Part shown: positions 34,735-43,072 of the stretch, piece after piece | Layout: each line of letters opens with the position of its first letter | Position numbering within the stretch: the first letter of the stretch is position 1 | DNA from: Arthrobacter sp. FW305-BF8 | Lineage (GTDB): Bacteria > Actinomycetota > Actinomycetes > Actinomycetales > Micrococcaceae | NCBI RefSeq assembly: GCF_021789315.1 | Contig: NZ_CP084561.1 | Span: 2,542,001 to 2,606,000 of the forward strand | Direction of reading: 5' to 3' | DNA: 64,000 nucleotides | Program-made: the position numbers and the translations under genes | The notes under the pieces: generated by a model | Database searches by the model: none | What the model saw: only the letters and a program-made list of their open reading frames with translations | Told to the model about the DNA's origin: nothing

Positions 34735-35679
34735 ATGACTGGGGAGAATGAAGGACGGGTAAAAGTTAGCGGGGCAGAAATTTACTGGGAGACGTCAGGG
34801 AACCCTGCCGGGATTCCCGTGCTGTACCTCCACGGCGGTCCCGGTGCTGCTCCCGGTCAGGGCTACCGGACCCGCCATGATGCTTCAAGATTCTGGACCG
34901 TCGGGTTACATCAGCGCGGCTGCGGCAGAAGTTCGCCGACAGTTCAGGACAACCTGAGCTCCTTGTCCGCGAACACCACTCAAACCCTAATCGAGGACAT
35001 CGAAGCCGTGCGGACGCATCTCCGTATTGGGAAGTGGATTGTCACGGGGGCATCCTGGGGTAGCACACTTGCCCTGGCATATGCCCTTCAGCACCGGGAC
35101 CGTGTGCATGGAGTCGCGCTGATGGCCGTGACTGCGGGGAGCCGCGACGAAGTCGAATGGATCACCGAGGGCGTGGGCCGGATCTTCCCGGAGGCGTGGG
35201 CGGAGTTCTCAAGCCAAGCCGGATGCCGGCCCGGGGAACGAATCGTGGATGCATACACCCGCCGCCTCGCGGGACCGGACCGGGACGACGCCGCCGCGGC
35301 AGCCTTGGCGTGGGACCGTTGGGAGTCGACGCATATCTCACTGGATCCGCTGTGGCAGCCCGGCGCGATGTTCGACGACGACCGCAAGCGCATGACCTGC
35401 GCCATTCTCGTCACACACTACTGGTCCCATGACTGCTTCCTCACTGGCGGGCAGGCCATCATGGAAAGGGTCCATCAACTCAACGGAATTCCCGGCTACC
35501 TCATTCACGGCCGGAGAGACGTTAGCGGGCCCGTCATCACGCCCTGGAAGCTTCATCAGCGGTGGGAGGACAGCCGTCTCATCGTCGTCGAGAACGAGGG
35601 GCATGGAGGCCCGAAATCCCTGGCCGCGCTTGTCGAGGCCGTCGAAGAAATTGCAGCCGGTGTGTCCCGAACGGACTGA
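34735..35679 (+). CDS. Proline iminopeptidase-like alpha/beta hydrolase
   Basis: Proline iminopeptidases remove N-terminal Pro from peptides. The 314-residue protein has the family oxyanion motif YLHGGPGAAPG near residue 31, the nucleophile elbow GASWGSTLAL (Ser), the Asp in HGRRDVSGP and the His in NEGHGG. The DxHQRGCGRS stretch, here GLHQRGCGRSSP, is typical of the Pip class. Cytosolic, no signal peptide. The start is ATG at 34735. Confidence 0.88.
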   Translation: MTGENEGRVKVSGAEIYWETSGNPAGIPVLYLHGGPGAAPGQGYRTRHDASRFWTVGLHQRGCGRSSPTVQDNLSSLSANTTQTLIEDIEAVRTHLRIGKWIVTGASWGSTLALAYALQHRDRVHGVALMAVTAGSRDEVEWITEGVGRIFPEAWAEFSSQAGCRPGERIVDAYTRRLAGPDRDDAAAAALAWDRWESTHISLDPLWQPGAMFDDDRKRMTCAILVTHYWSHDCFLTGGQAIMERVHQLNGIPGYLIHGRRDVSGPVITPWKLHQRWEDSRLIVVENEGHGGPKSLAALVEAVEEIAAGVSRTD

Positions 35680-35765
35680 AGGTACACAACAGGACCGGAC
35701 ATTGTGATTTAGGCTTACTCCACATCTCGCGTCCGCCCGTCGCGAGCTAAAGAGAGGCAGAGCCA

Positions 35766-36071
35766 ATGCAGCCCGACCTTGGCCAGCGTGCCGCGAACGA
35801 GCACGCCGACGTCGCACGGTCCCTTCTCTCCGCCGCAGAGCAAGCACTCTCAGGCGCAGATGTCGATGCCGAACTGCAGACCAGACTGGCCCAGGCCCAC
35901 GCCACCCTTGCCCTGGCGCTCGAAACGCGCGCCGCAGCATATGACACCCGGACTGCCGCGTACGTCGCATATCTGGCGACGCTGAAATCAGATGTCCGCG
36001 CGGACAACAAACAGCACGCCGCCGTCGTCGCGAAGCTCGTCCGCGACCGCCTAGGCTTCGAATCCGAGTAG
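35766..36071 (+). CDS. Hypothetical Ala-rich helical protein
   Basis: I do not recognise this gene. The 101 residues are Ala- and Leu-rich with no membrane segment and no Cys. Residues about 12-90 are predicted by eye to be long helices, and an RxAAYDTRTAAY-like stretch repeats the AAY word. AGAGAGG before the ATG and high third-position GC support a real gene. It stands alone between the peptidase and the convergent RDD gene. Confidence 0.6.
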   Translation: MQPDLGQRAANEHADVARSLLSAAEQALSGADVDAELQTRLAQAHATLALALETRAAAYDTRTAAYVAYLATLKSDVRADNKQHAAVVAKLVRDRLGFESE

Positions 36072-36096
36072 CCGACCGCCTGCCTACAGCGGGCCT

Positions 36097-36561
36097 TCAG
36101 CTCCACCGCTCCCAGTAGTCATCGGCGGCCTGCAGGAACCGGCGCCGTCGGATTTGTTCGCCAAGCAGCGGGTAGCTGTCGGCCCTGGCCAGCGGGCCTG
36201 ATGCGTCAGACACGGGTGTGTAGCTGATTGCAGCCAGCACGGCCAGCGCAGGAACAGAGCCGAGGTTGAGGGCGGCGAGCGCCAGGCCATACTTCAGTCC
36301 CGGTGCCTGCCGGTGCCGGGTCCGCAGGCGGAAGCCTCCCAGGTACGTCCCGACCGTCGTGCCGCGGGAACAGAGAGCCCAGTTCACTGCCCAAAACATC
36401 AGCACGAGCACAACGGCAGTCGCCACTTGGTGTCCGGGCGCAAGAAAGTAGCTGGCGGCCGCCGGTCCCCAGATGAGAACCGAATCGGTAAGAAGTGCGA
36501 AGAGCAGCGAAGGCCAATTCACTAGCAGGCCTCCGGCTCGTCCATCCGGTGATTCTTGCAT
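36097..36561 (-). CDS. RDD-family membrane protein
   Basis: The 154-residue protein has about three hydrophobic segments and begins with an RDD-like pattern (GRAGGLLVNWPSLLFALLTD) followed by a TTVGTYLGGFRLRTR loop common to the family. RDD proteins are small membrane proteins of mostly unknown role. Earlier in-frame starts overlap the SDR gene, so I chose the ATG at 36561, although no clear ribosome binding site precedes it. Confidence 0.7.
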   Translation of the reverse strand: MQESPDGRAGGLLVNWPSLLFALLTDSVLIWGPAAASYFLAPGHQVATAVVLVLMFWAVNWALCSRGTTVGTYLGGFRLRTRHRQAPGLKYGLALAALNLGSVPALAVLAAISYTPVSDASGPLARADSYPLLGEQIRRRRFLQAADDYWERWS

Positions 36562-36602
36562 ATGGGGACCGGCAACGAAGCACGGCGCGGCCGTGCCGGA
36601 TC

Positions 36603-37433
36603 CTATTCGTCGATGCCCGTGCTGAGGCTCAGCTCGCGCCACTGGTCCAGTTCGGCGCGCTGCGCATCGGCGACGGCGGCAAACGCACCGTATGCGTCCT
36701 GGCCGAGGACCAGCAGGGACGGCGGGGTCGGGCTTTCGACGACGGTGATGATCGCCTCCGCTGCCTTGCCGGGGTCTCCGGGCTGGGTCCCGTGGACGGT
36801 GTCGTTCTCCTTGCGGCGCTTGCCAGCCGTTTCCGCATAGTCCGGAATCGCCGTCGCCGACTGCGTGAGTGAGCGGCCGGCGAAGTCGGTGCGGAACGCG
36901 CCGGGTTCAATGGCCGTAACACTGATGCCGAGCGGCTGGAGTTCCTTGTGCAGCGAACCCGACAGTCCCTCCAGTGCCGCTTTGGTGGCGGAGTAGTAGC
37001 CGGAGCCGGCCGGCGAGATGCGCGCGCCGATGGAGGAGATGTTCAGGATCGCCCCCGCGCGCTTTGCGCGCATGTCCGGCAGGACTGCTTTGATCATGTC
37101 GACGGCGCCGAAAAGGTTCGTATCGAACAGCTGGCGGATGTCGGCGTCGTCCGCTTCTTCCACGGCAGCGCGGTAGCCGTAGCCGGCGTTATTGACGAGG
37201 ACGTCGATGCCGCCGAACCGCGACTGCGCCTGCTGCACGGCCGGGCTGATCTGTTCCTTGTCGGTGACGTCGAGGGGGAGGACTAGTGCGGTGCCGGGGA
37301 AATCGGCCGCGATGTCCTTCACAGCGTTGACGTTCCGTGCGGTGACGACGGCGTTGTGGCCGCGGGCGAGCACGGTCTGGGCGAGGGCCCTGCCGAGCCC
37401 GGTGGAGCAGCCTGTGATGAGCCATGTGGTCAC
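36603..37433 (-). CDS. SDR-family oxidoreductase
   Basis: The 276-residue protein is a classical short-chain dehydrogenase. It has the dinucleotide motif TGCSTGLGRAL at the N-terminus, NNAGYGY, and the catalytic Tyr-x3-Lys in YYSATKAALEG. The TGCSTGLGR form is typical of a subgroup often annotated as retinol dehydrogenase-like; the substrate is unknown. The GTG at 37433 is preceded by GGAAGG and was chosen over the longer frame to 37469. It is a stand-alone gene between an RDD gene and mntH. Confidence 0.88.
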   Translation of the reverse strand: MTTWLITGCSTGLGRALAQTVLARGHNAVVTARNVNAVKDIAADFPGTALVLPLDVTDKEQISPAVQQAQSRFGGIDVLVNNAGYGYRAAVEEADDADIRQLFDTNLFGAVDMIKAVLPDMRAKRAGAILNISSIGARISPAGSGYYSATKAALEGLSGSLHKELQPLGISVTAIEPGAFRTDFAGRSLTQSATAIPDYAETAGKRRKENDTVHGTQPGDPGKAAEAIITVVESPTPPSLLVLGQDAYGAFAAVADAQRAELDQWRELSLSTGIDE

Positions 37434-37599
37434 TGGATTTGCCTTCCGTTGGTTATGCGGGTGGGTCACGTGTCCAGAAAACCGTACTCCCGGCAGGTAC
37501 GGGAGTGGCTGCTAATACGGGTAACGGCAGTGCCTCCCGCAGCAGGGCAGCGTCCCCTAGTGTTCGGCCTTCATTAATCTGCCGGCCGTCGCGGGACCG

Positions 37600-38853
37600 T
37601 CAGGACACACCCAGCGCGGTGAGGGCGATCAGTACGCAGTTCAGGCCGACGATGAGGGTGGCGCTGGTCCAGCCCGCGATTTTCAGTGGGGTCGAATCGG
37701 TGTGGATGCCCATGACCTCGCGCTTGCCGGTGAGCCGGATCAGCGGAATCAGGGCGAACGGGATGCCAAAGCTGAGGAGCACCTGGCTCAGGACCAGGGC
37801 GAGCGTCGGTTCGATGCCGGCACCCAGAATCGCCAACGCCGGAATCAGCGTGATCACGCGGCGGGTCAGCAGAGGTATACGGACCTTCAGCAGGCCCCCC
37901 ATGATGGTGGCACCGGCGTAGCAGCCCACGGAGGTGGAGGCCAGGCCCGAGGCGAGCAGGCCGATGGCGAACACGACGCCGATTGCCGGACCCAGTGCCG
38001 ACGTCACCGCGGCGTGCGCGCCGGCGATGGTGTCCGTCCCTTCCACGCCGCGAAGGCTAGAGGCTGCCAGCAGCAGCATGGCGATATTGACCACGCCGGC
38101 CAGCAACAGGGCGCCGGCCACGTCGAATCGGGTGGCACGGATCAGGCGGGTCCTCACGGCAGGGTTCTCGGAGAAGCCGTGGCGGTCCCGGGCAAGGGCG
38201 GAATGCAGGTAAATGGCGTGCGGCATCACGGTGGCGCCGAGCATGCTCGCGGCGAGCAGGATGGTGTCCGTTCCTTCGAAGCGCGGCACGAGGCCGGTCA
38301 GTGCGCTGCCGGCGTCCGGCGGGTTGACGAACAGCCCGGACACGAACCCGACGGCGATCACGCCGAGCAGGATCAGAATGGCCACTTCAAACGACTTCTG
38401 GCTCCGGTTCGACTGCAGCGACAGCAGCAGCATCGACGCGAGTCCGATGATGATCCCGCCAGCCAGCAGCGGAAGCCCGAACAGCAGGTTCAGTGCGACG
38501 GCCCCGCCGATCACCTCAGCCATGTCAGTGGCTCCGGCCACGATCTCCGCCTGCGCCCAGTACGCACGCCGACGGCGGTTCCCCAGGCGCTTCCCAAGAA
38601 TTTCGGGAAGGCTCATGCCAGTGGCGAGGCCCAGCTTGGCGGACTGGTACTGCACCAGCACAGCCATGGCGTTGGCCGCCACCAGCACCCACACCAGCAG
38701 GTAGCCGTAGCTCGCCCCGGCGGTCAGGTTCGCGGCCACGTTGCCCGGGTCGACATAGGCGATGGCCGCCACGAACGCCGGACCCAGCAGCAGTAAGCGC
38801 GACCAGACCCGTGCTGGTGCGGTGCGCTCTGAAAGGGTCGAAACAGCCATCAT
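37600..38853 (-). CDS. mntH: NRAMP-family divalent metal (Mn2+) transporter MntH
   Basis: MntH imports Mn2+ (and some Fe2+) with protons. The 417-residue membrane protein has the metal-binding DPGN in helix 1 (AYVDPGNVAAN) and MPH in helix 6 (TVMPHAIYLHSAL), and about eleven hydrophobic segments. The two adjacent ATGs at 38853 and 38850 are both possible; GAGGATGG lies just before them. Upstream is a set of alternating half-sites that looks like a metal-repressor operator, so manganese control is likely. Confidence 0.95.
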   Translation of the reverse strand: MMAVSTLSERTAPARVWSRLLLLGPAFVAAIAYVDPGNVAANLTAGASYGYLLVWVLVAANAMAVLVQYQSAKLGLATGMSLPEILGKRLGNRRRRAYWAQAEIVAGATDMAEVIGGAVALNLLFGLPLLAGGIIIGLASMLLLSLQSNRSQKSFEVAILILLGVIAVGFVSGLFVNPPDAGSALTGLVPRFEGTDTILLAASMLGATVMPHAIYLHSALARDRHGFSENPAVRTRLIRATRFDVAGALLLAGVVNIAMLLLAASSLRGVEGTDTIAGAHAAVTSALGPAIGVVFAIGLLASGLASTSVGCYAGATIMGGLLKVRIPLLTRRVITLIPALAILGAGIEPTLALVLSQVLLSFGIPFALIPLIRLTGKREVMGIHTDSTPLKIAGWTSATLIVGLNCVLIALTALGVS

Positions 38854-38888
38854 CCATCCTCGTCATTGGGGGTACCGATAAGACGAGG

Positions 38889-38913
38889 ATACCGAAATTT
38901 AGGTATACCGAAA
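38889..38913. promoter_or_regulatory. Metal-repressor operator with three half-sites upstream of mntH
   Basis: Three half-sites alternate in orientation: ATACCGAAA at 38889, TTTAGGTAT at 38898 and ATACCGAAA at 38905. They form two overlapping palindromes, one of 18 bases centred on AAATTT and one of 16 bases centred on GGTATACC. The position 36-60 bases before mntH fits MntR/DtxR-type control. Confidence 0.6.
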
Positions 38914-38966
38914 AGTAGCCATTAGGCCTACCGAGCTGGCCCTGTTGTGAGGGGCTGGTTCGGGGC

Positions 38967-38972
38967 AATAAT
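38967..38972 (+). promoter_or_regulatory. -10-like element of the lipoprotein gene
   Basis: AATAAT lies six bases before the GTG, and TTGTGA sits 16 bases further upstream as a fair -35. Leaderless layout. Confidence 0.5.
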
Positions 38973-38978
38973 GGCGGT

Positions 38979-39458
38979 GTGGCTTCCTACCCGCGGTGTC
39001 GGCAGTTCGCGGCCGTTGCTTGGGCCGGCGCAACGGTGGTGATTGCCGCTGCGGGCTGCGCTCCTTCCTCGGCCAGGGAACCGCCCTGCTTTCCGCCGCC
39101 ATATTCGGTGAAGCCTTCAGAAGCCAAGCCGGGGGAGGCGGTAACCGTCGCGGCACCGGACGCCGACTGCGACCCCCGCTATGGTGCGAATGCCCGCATT
39201 CAGGTCACCGTTGCCGATTCCTCCGGAGCGAAAGTCGTTAACACTACTTCCGCAATGAACGACGGCGGTAGCTTTACTTACACTTTCGTCGTCCCGGTAC
39301 AGACTGCTCCGGGCCAGGCGACAGTCACGGCAGTGCCGTACGACGTTGACTGGTGCGACGACACCGGACGAAACAACCGGGTGGCCAGGGCCGCCGTCGT
39401 TCAGATGCAGCGGGCATCTTGTGTACTGCCCGTAAAGCCCCTGACCATCCGCCGGTAG
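38979..39458 (+). CDS. Putative secreted lipoprotein
   Basis: The 159-residue product starts with a short basic region, a hydrophobic stretch and the lipobox VVIAAAGC (Cys27), so it should be lipid-anchored outside the membrane. Beyond that it has several Cys residues, possible disulfides, and a beta-rich pattern (ARIQVTVADSSG, FTYTFVVP) like an Ig-type fold. I do not recognise the family. It is divergent from mntH, sharing the 125-base region with the metal operator, so manganese control of this gene is possible. Confidence 0.65.
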   Translation: MASYPRCRQFAAVAWAGATVVIAAAGCAPSSAREPPCFPPPYSVKPSEAKPGEAVTVAAPDADCDPRYGANARIQVTVADSSGAKVVNTTSAMNDGGSFTYTFVVPVQTAPGQATVTAVPYDVDWCDDTGRNNRVARAAVVQMQRASCVLPVKPLTIRR

Positions 39459-39477
39459 TATTCCGTCGCCGGTGGAT

Positions 39478-39717
39478 TCACGGGCGTTTGCCGGCCGATA
39501 CCTCGGAGGCTTTACTTTTCGCCCTGATGAAGGACTGCTCCGCCTCTGAAAGCTGGAGTTCGCCATGCTGGTCCTGGGCGACGTGGCCGCCTGAGACCTG
39601 GTGAACCACGTTTGCCACGGTCCGCGGAAGAACCACGCAACCGGGATTTTCGACGAGCCACTTCTTTGTGGGCTCATCAAGCTCATTCCACCACTGAACA
39701 ATCGGCCTTTGGTCCAT
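39478..39717 (-). CDS. Small hypothetical protein
   Basis: I do not recognise this 79-residue protein. It is hydrophilic with a WWNELDEPTKKWLVENPG segment at the N-terminus that looks helical, and no membrane segment. GAGGAG lies nine bases before the ATG, which supports translation. It is convergent with the lipoprotein gene. Confidence 0.6.
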   Translation of the reverse strand: MDQRPIVQWWNELDEPTKKWLVENPGCVVLPRTVANVVHQVSGGHVAQDQHGELQLSEAEQSFIRAKSKASEVSAGKRP

Positions 39718-40138
39718 GAGGTGCTCCTCGGATTTGAGACTTTACATTTGTTGACAGCGGCCGCCGGATTCAGGCTTCACGGCGCCGCGAAATGTGCAGA
39801 AATCACCAGACGCGCACAGCCTAAGTACTCATGCCCACCGGCCCCAATCACGGCGCTGGCCCGTCGACACTGCGCTGTCCGGTTCCGGCCACGGCGCTGG
39901 GTGAGGTGTCGACAGGAATTCACGAATTTCTCAATTGGTAATCAGTACCGAGTGTGGTCCGGATGCCGGGAGGGGTCAAGAGGCGCCCGTAACGTCACGA
40001 AACCCGGCGAGGAGGGCCTTGTTCGGCGCCCACGGCTCATACGGGGAAGTGACTGCGGAGTAGTTTTTACACGCCCGGGCGGCCACGCGCGTCGGCCCGC
40101 CACATACACAGTGAGGCCGTCGCTGTCATACTTTCGCT
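39718..40138. other. Intergenic region, 421 bases
   Basis: No credible gene. It contains a direct repeat of ACGGCGCTGG followed after a few bases by GTCGACA (near 39850 and 39891), and AT-rich patches near 39740 and 39930. It must hold the promoter of the minus-strand gene at 39717. I see nothing else. Confidence 0.4.
40127..40132 (+). promoter_or_regulatory. -10-like element of the gene at 40139
   Basis: CATACT lies exactly six bases before the ATG, a leaderless layout. No good -35. Confidence 0.35.
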
Positions 40139-40698
40139 ATGAAGGTGACGGGCTGGCTTTCGCCGGACGAATTCTGGGATGAGTACGGGCGCGTGGAGGA
40201 ACTCATTCGGGAGTCCTTCGGCGGGTTGCCCTGCTACGGACTCGGCGAGTGGTCCGGGCCAATTGCAATAGGCGAGTGGGATCTTGGCGGCCGCCGGCCC
40301 GCGGCTGTAGGCGTTGTGTTTGGTTCCGCCCAAGCAGGCCCCATGGTCCAGGTCACCACACCACCAGTCAGGATCCGCGGCTGACCATTGCCCACCGCCG
40401 CCTGATGGTCGACGGTCCTCCAGTCAGCGGTGAGGACTTGTCACGCCGGTTACGGGTGCTCACTGCGGAGCGGGGCGAGGAAATGTCCATAACAGTCGAC
40501 GGTGCGGAGGAGCTGTTCGCCGTATGGCGGGGCGTTGACCATTGGTGGGCCGCGGGCCGGCATGACGGCAACGGGCTCATCCTGGAAGGGTCAGCCGGGC
40601 TGGATGTGCGGGCAGTGTCACTGCGTCGTGTGGCCGACATTGAGCCTTATTTGCAAGGCCGCCGCGCGCAGCTCCGCGCGGTCAGCGGTGAGGTTTAG
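40139..40698 (+). pseudogene. Hypothetical gene, apparently frameshifted
   Basis: I do not recognise the family. A first frame (40139-40384) encodes 81 residues starting MKVTGWLSPDEFWDEYGRVE. The adjacent -1-related frame then continues with good coding character to 40698, starting near DPRLTIAHRRLMVDG and ending RRAQLRAVSGEV. The second part has no ribosome binding site and its only ATG, at 40405, is internal to that stretch. One ancestral gene of about 185 residues broken around 40355-40385, in a CCA-rich stretch, is the simplest reading. Two overlapping genes or a sequence error cannot be excluded. Confidence 0.55.
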
Positions 40699-40768
40699 CT
40701 GCGCTGTTCCTTGAGCGTTGCGGCCTGCAGCCAGTGCTTGCCAGGGATGTTTAGTGCACACTGGTGGC

Positions 40769-41842
40769 GTGAGCGGAATCCGGTGGGTGCTGCACGTTGA
40801 TCTCGACCAGTTCATCGCGGCGGTCGAAGTGCTCCGGCGGCCGGAGCTTGCGGGCAAGCCGATCATTGTCGGCGGCCGGGGCGATCCCACGGAGCGAGCT
40901 GTGGTGTCGACCGCATCCTATGAAGCCAGGGCGTTCGGCGTCGGGTCCGGAATGCCGTTGCGCATCGCGGCCCGGAAAGTGCCGGACGCTGTGATTCTCC
41001 CCGTCGATCAGGAGGCTTACCTCGCGGCATCTGAAACGGTGATGGCTACCCTGCGCTCGCAGCCCGGCGCCACCGTTCAGGTGCTGGGTTGGGATGAAGC
41101 CTTTGTAGGCACTGAGACGGAGAATCCGGAAGCCTACGCCCGGGAGGTGCAGGCGGCCGTTCTGAAGCGAACGCAGCTGCATTGCAGCGTCGGCATCGGT
41201 GACACCCTGGTCCGGGCCAAGGTCGCCACCGGTTTCGGCAAGCCGGCCGGCGTCTTTCGTCTCACTTCCGGAAACTGGCTCGACGTCATGGGGAGCCGGC
41301 CCACCAAGGACCTGTGGGGCGTCGGAAGCAAAGTGTCGGGCCGGCTGGCCAAACTCGGCATCAACACAGTCGCCGAGCTCGCCGCGTCCGACCCGCAGGA
41401 CCTGGTCCCCGAGTTCGGCCCCAAAATGGGTCCTTGGTACGCGGAGCTCGGACGCGGGGACGGCGCCAGCATTGTGGACGACACTCCGTGGGTTGCCCGC
41501 GGGCATAGCCGGGAGACCACTTTCCAGCGCGACCTGACCGACCCTGCCCAGGTGGACGACGCCTTGCGGGAGCTGACCGCGCGCGTCTTGGAGGATGTCG
41601 TGGGCGAAGGACGGCCCGTGGTTGGGCTGACGCTCAAGGTTCGGTACGCGCCCTTCTTGACCAAGACCCACGCGAAAAAGATTCCCGAGACCTTCGACCG
41701 GAACGAAATCCTCGCCCGGGTCCTGGACCTCGCAGCCGGAATCGAAGCGGACCGTCCAATCCGGCTCCTGGGCCTGCGGGCCGAAATGCCCATGCCCGGC
41801 GATGCCCGTAAGGGCCATACGCCAACGCGCGGCGGTTGGTGA
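40769..41842 (+). CDS. Y-family DNA polymerase, DinB2-like, lacking the aromatic steric gate
   Basis: The 357-residue protein copies DNA past lesions. The catalytic acids are Asp11 and Asp13 (HVDLDQF) and Asp109-Glu110 (GWDEAFVG), with the nucleotide-site motif YEARAFGVGSGMPLR. The polymerase steric gate, normally the second Phe or Tyr of DxDCFF, is Ile16 here (DLDQFIAAVE). Mycobacterial DinB2, whose gate is Leu, is known to accept ribonucleotides, and this protein is of that type. No beta-clamp motif is evident at the C-terminus. GTG at 40754 or 40718 are alternative starts. It is 24 bases before an SPL-like gene. Confidence 0.88.
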   Translation: MSGIRWVLHVDLDQFIAAVEVLRRPELAGKPIIVGGRGDPTERAVVSTASYEARAFGVGSGMPLRIAARKVPDAVILPVDQEAYLAASETVMATLRSQPGATVQVLGWDEAFVGTETENPEAYAREVQAAVLKRTQLHCSVGIGDTLVRAKVATGFGKPAGVFRLTSGNWLDVMGSRPTKDLWGVGSKVSGRLAKLGINTVAELAASDPQDLVPEFGPKMGPWYAELGRGDGASIVDDTPWVARGHSRETTFQRDLTDPAQVDDALRELTARVLEDVVGEGRPVVGLTLKVRYAPFLTKTHAKKIPETFDRNEILARVLDLAAGIEADRPIRLLGLRAEMPMPGDARKGHTPTRGGW

Positions 41843-41866
41843 CGCCGTCGTTGGGAGAATGGAACT

Positions 41867-42931
41867 ATGGATTTCAATCGGCTGCTGCAGATCCGGCGCA
41901 TCTATGCCCAAAGTGCTGCACTGGAGATTCCCAGGGGTCAGGAGATCGTCGAGCGCTGGCCGGATGCCGACGTCGTGCTTGTCGACAACCACTGGAACAT
42001 CCCGGAGGTGCACGGTGATGAAACGAACGTGCCGCGCTGGTCCCGGATCAAGACGGAGGCGCTGGTCCTAGGCGTAAAGAAAGCTCTCACCGTCAAGCCG
42101 AACGGCCGGTCCGCGGACTTCATTGCCCCCTCAACGGCGAACGGCTGCGCCATGGCATGCGCCTACTGCTACGTGCCCCGGCACAAGGCGTACAGCAACC
42201 CGGTTACTGTTTTCGCGAACATCGACCAGATTGCCGGGGCGCTTGAACGTCACGCCACACGCCAGGGCCTGAAGCTGGAGCCCAACCAGTGCGACGCCGA
42301 ACTCTGGGTCTACGACATCGGTGAAAACAGCGACTGTTCCGTCGACGCGCTGATCAGCAACAACGTGGAGGACCTCGTCACGCTCTTCCGGGACCTGCCG
42401 ACTGCCAAGCTCTCCTTCGCCACCAAGTACGTGAACCCGGCAATGCTCAAGTGGGACCACGGCGGTCACACCAGAATCCGCTTTTCCCTCATGCCGGCGG
42501 ATTTGGCGAAATCGATTGACGTTCGTACATCGCCGGTTGCGGAACGCATGGCTGCAATCAACGACTTCGTGGATGCCGGGTACGAGGTGCATGTGAACTT
42601 CTCGCCTGTCGTCATTACGGACACCTGGCTCAGCGATTGGGAGCAGCTGTTGCGCCAACTCAATGACACCCTGTCCGACGCCGCGAAGGCCCAACTCGCG
42701 GCAGAAGTCATCTTCCTAACCCACAACGAGGGGCTCCACGAGGTAAACCTAGGATGGCATCCGCAGGCGGAGAACGTGCTGTGGCGTCCGGACCTCCAAG
42801 AATCGAAGGTCTCGTCCAATGGCTTCACTAACGTCCGCTACCGTTCAAGAGCCAAAGCGGGCTACGTGCGGCAACTGACCGCGCTTATTGAGAAGATCAC
42901 GCCTTACTGCCGCATCCGCTACGCGTTTTGA
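41867..42931 (+). CDS. Radical SAM protein of the spore photoproduct lyase family
   Basis: Spore photoproduct lyase repairs a UV thymine dimer in Bacillus spores using SAM. The 354-residue protein has the cluster motif CAMACAYCYVPRHK (Cys94, Cys98, Cys101), with Tyr100 and Tyr102 flanking the third Cys as in SplB, where those Tyr residues pass the radical. The Cys that donates hydrogen in SplB lies near an aligned ENSDCSVD segment; Cys142 or Cys157 are candidates but alignment is uncertain. The organism does not make endospores. It follows the DinB2-like gene by 24 bases, with GGGAG upstream, so they form one operon. Confidence 0.82.
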   Translation: MDFNRLLQIRRIYAQSAALEIPRGQEIVERWPDADVVLVDNHWNIPEVHGDETNVPRWSRIKTEALVLGVKKALTVKPNGRSADFIAPSTANGCAMACAYCYVPRHKAYSNPVTVFANIDQIAGALERHATRQGLKLEPNQCDAELWVYDIGENSDCSVDALISNNVEDLVTLFRDLPTAKLSFATKYVNPAMLKWDHGGHTRIRFSLMPADLAKSIDVRTSPVAERMAAINDFVDAGYEVHVNFSPVVITDTWLSDWEQLLRQLNDTLSDAAKAQLAAEVIFLTHNEGLHEVNLGWHPQAENVLWRPDLQESKVSSNGFTNVRYRSRAKAGYVRQLTALIEKITPYCRIRYAF

Positions 42932-43072
42932 GGGCCAGTTGTGGTTCCTGGGTTGTCCGGCCTGGGATCCGTGAGCGGGTACCGGCAGGCGGGAACGCGG
43001 AGGCCTTGGCACGGCGCGATGGCATCGGCGAGGATGGATGCGATCCCCCTGCTGTGAGAAGGAGTCGATCCG

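Noticed and set aside
41867..42931. SPL homologue as evidence of endospore formation
   Set aside because: No other sporulation gene is present, and SPL-family proteins occur in non-sporulating actinobacteria.
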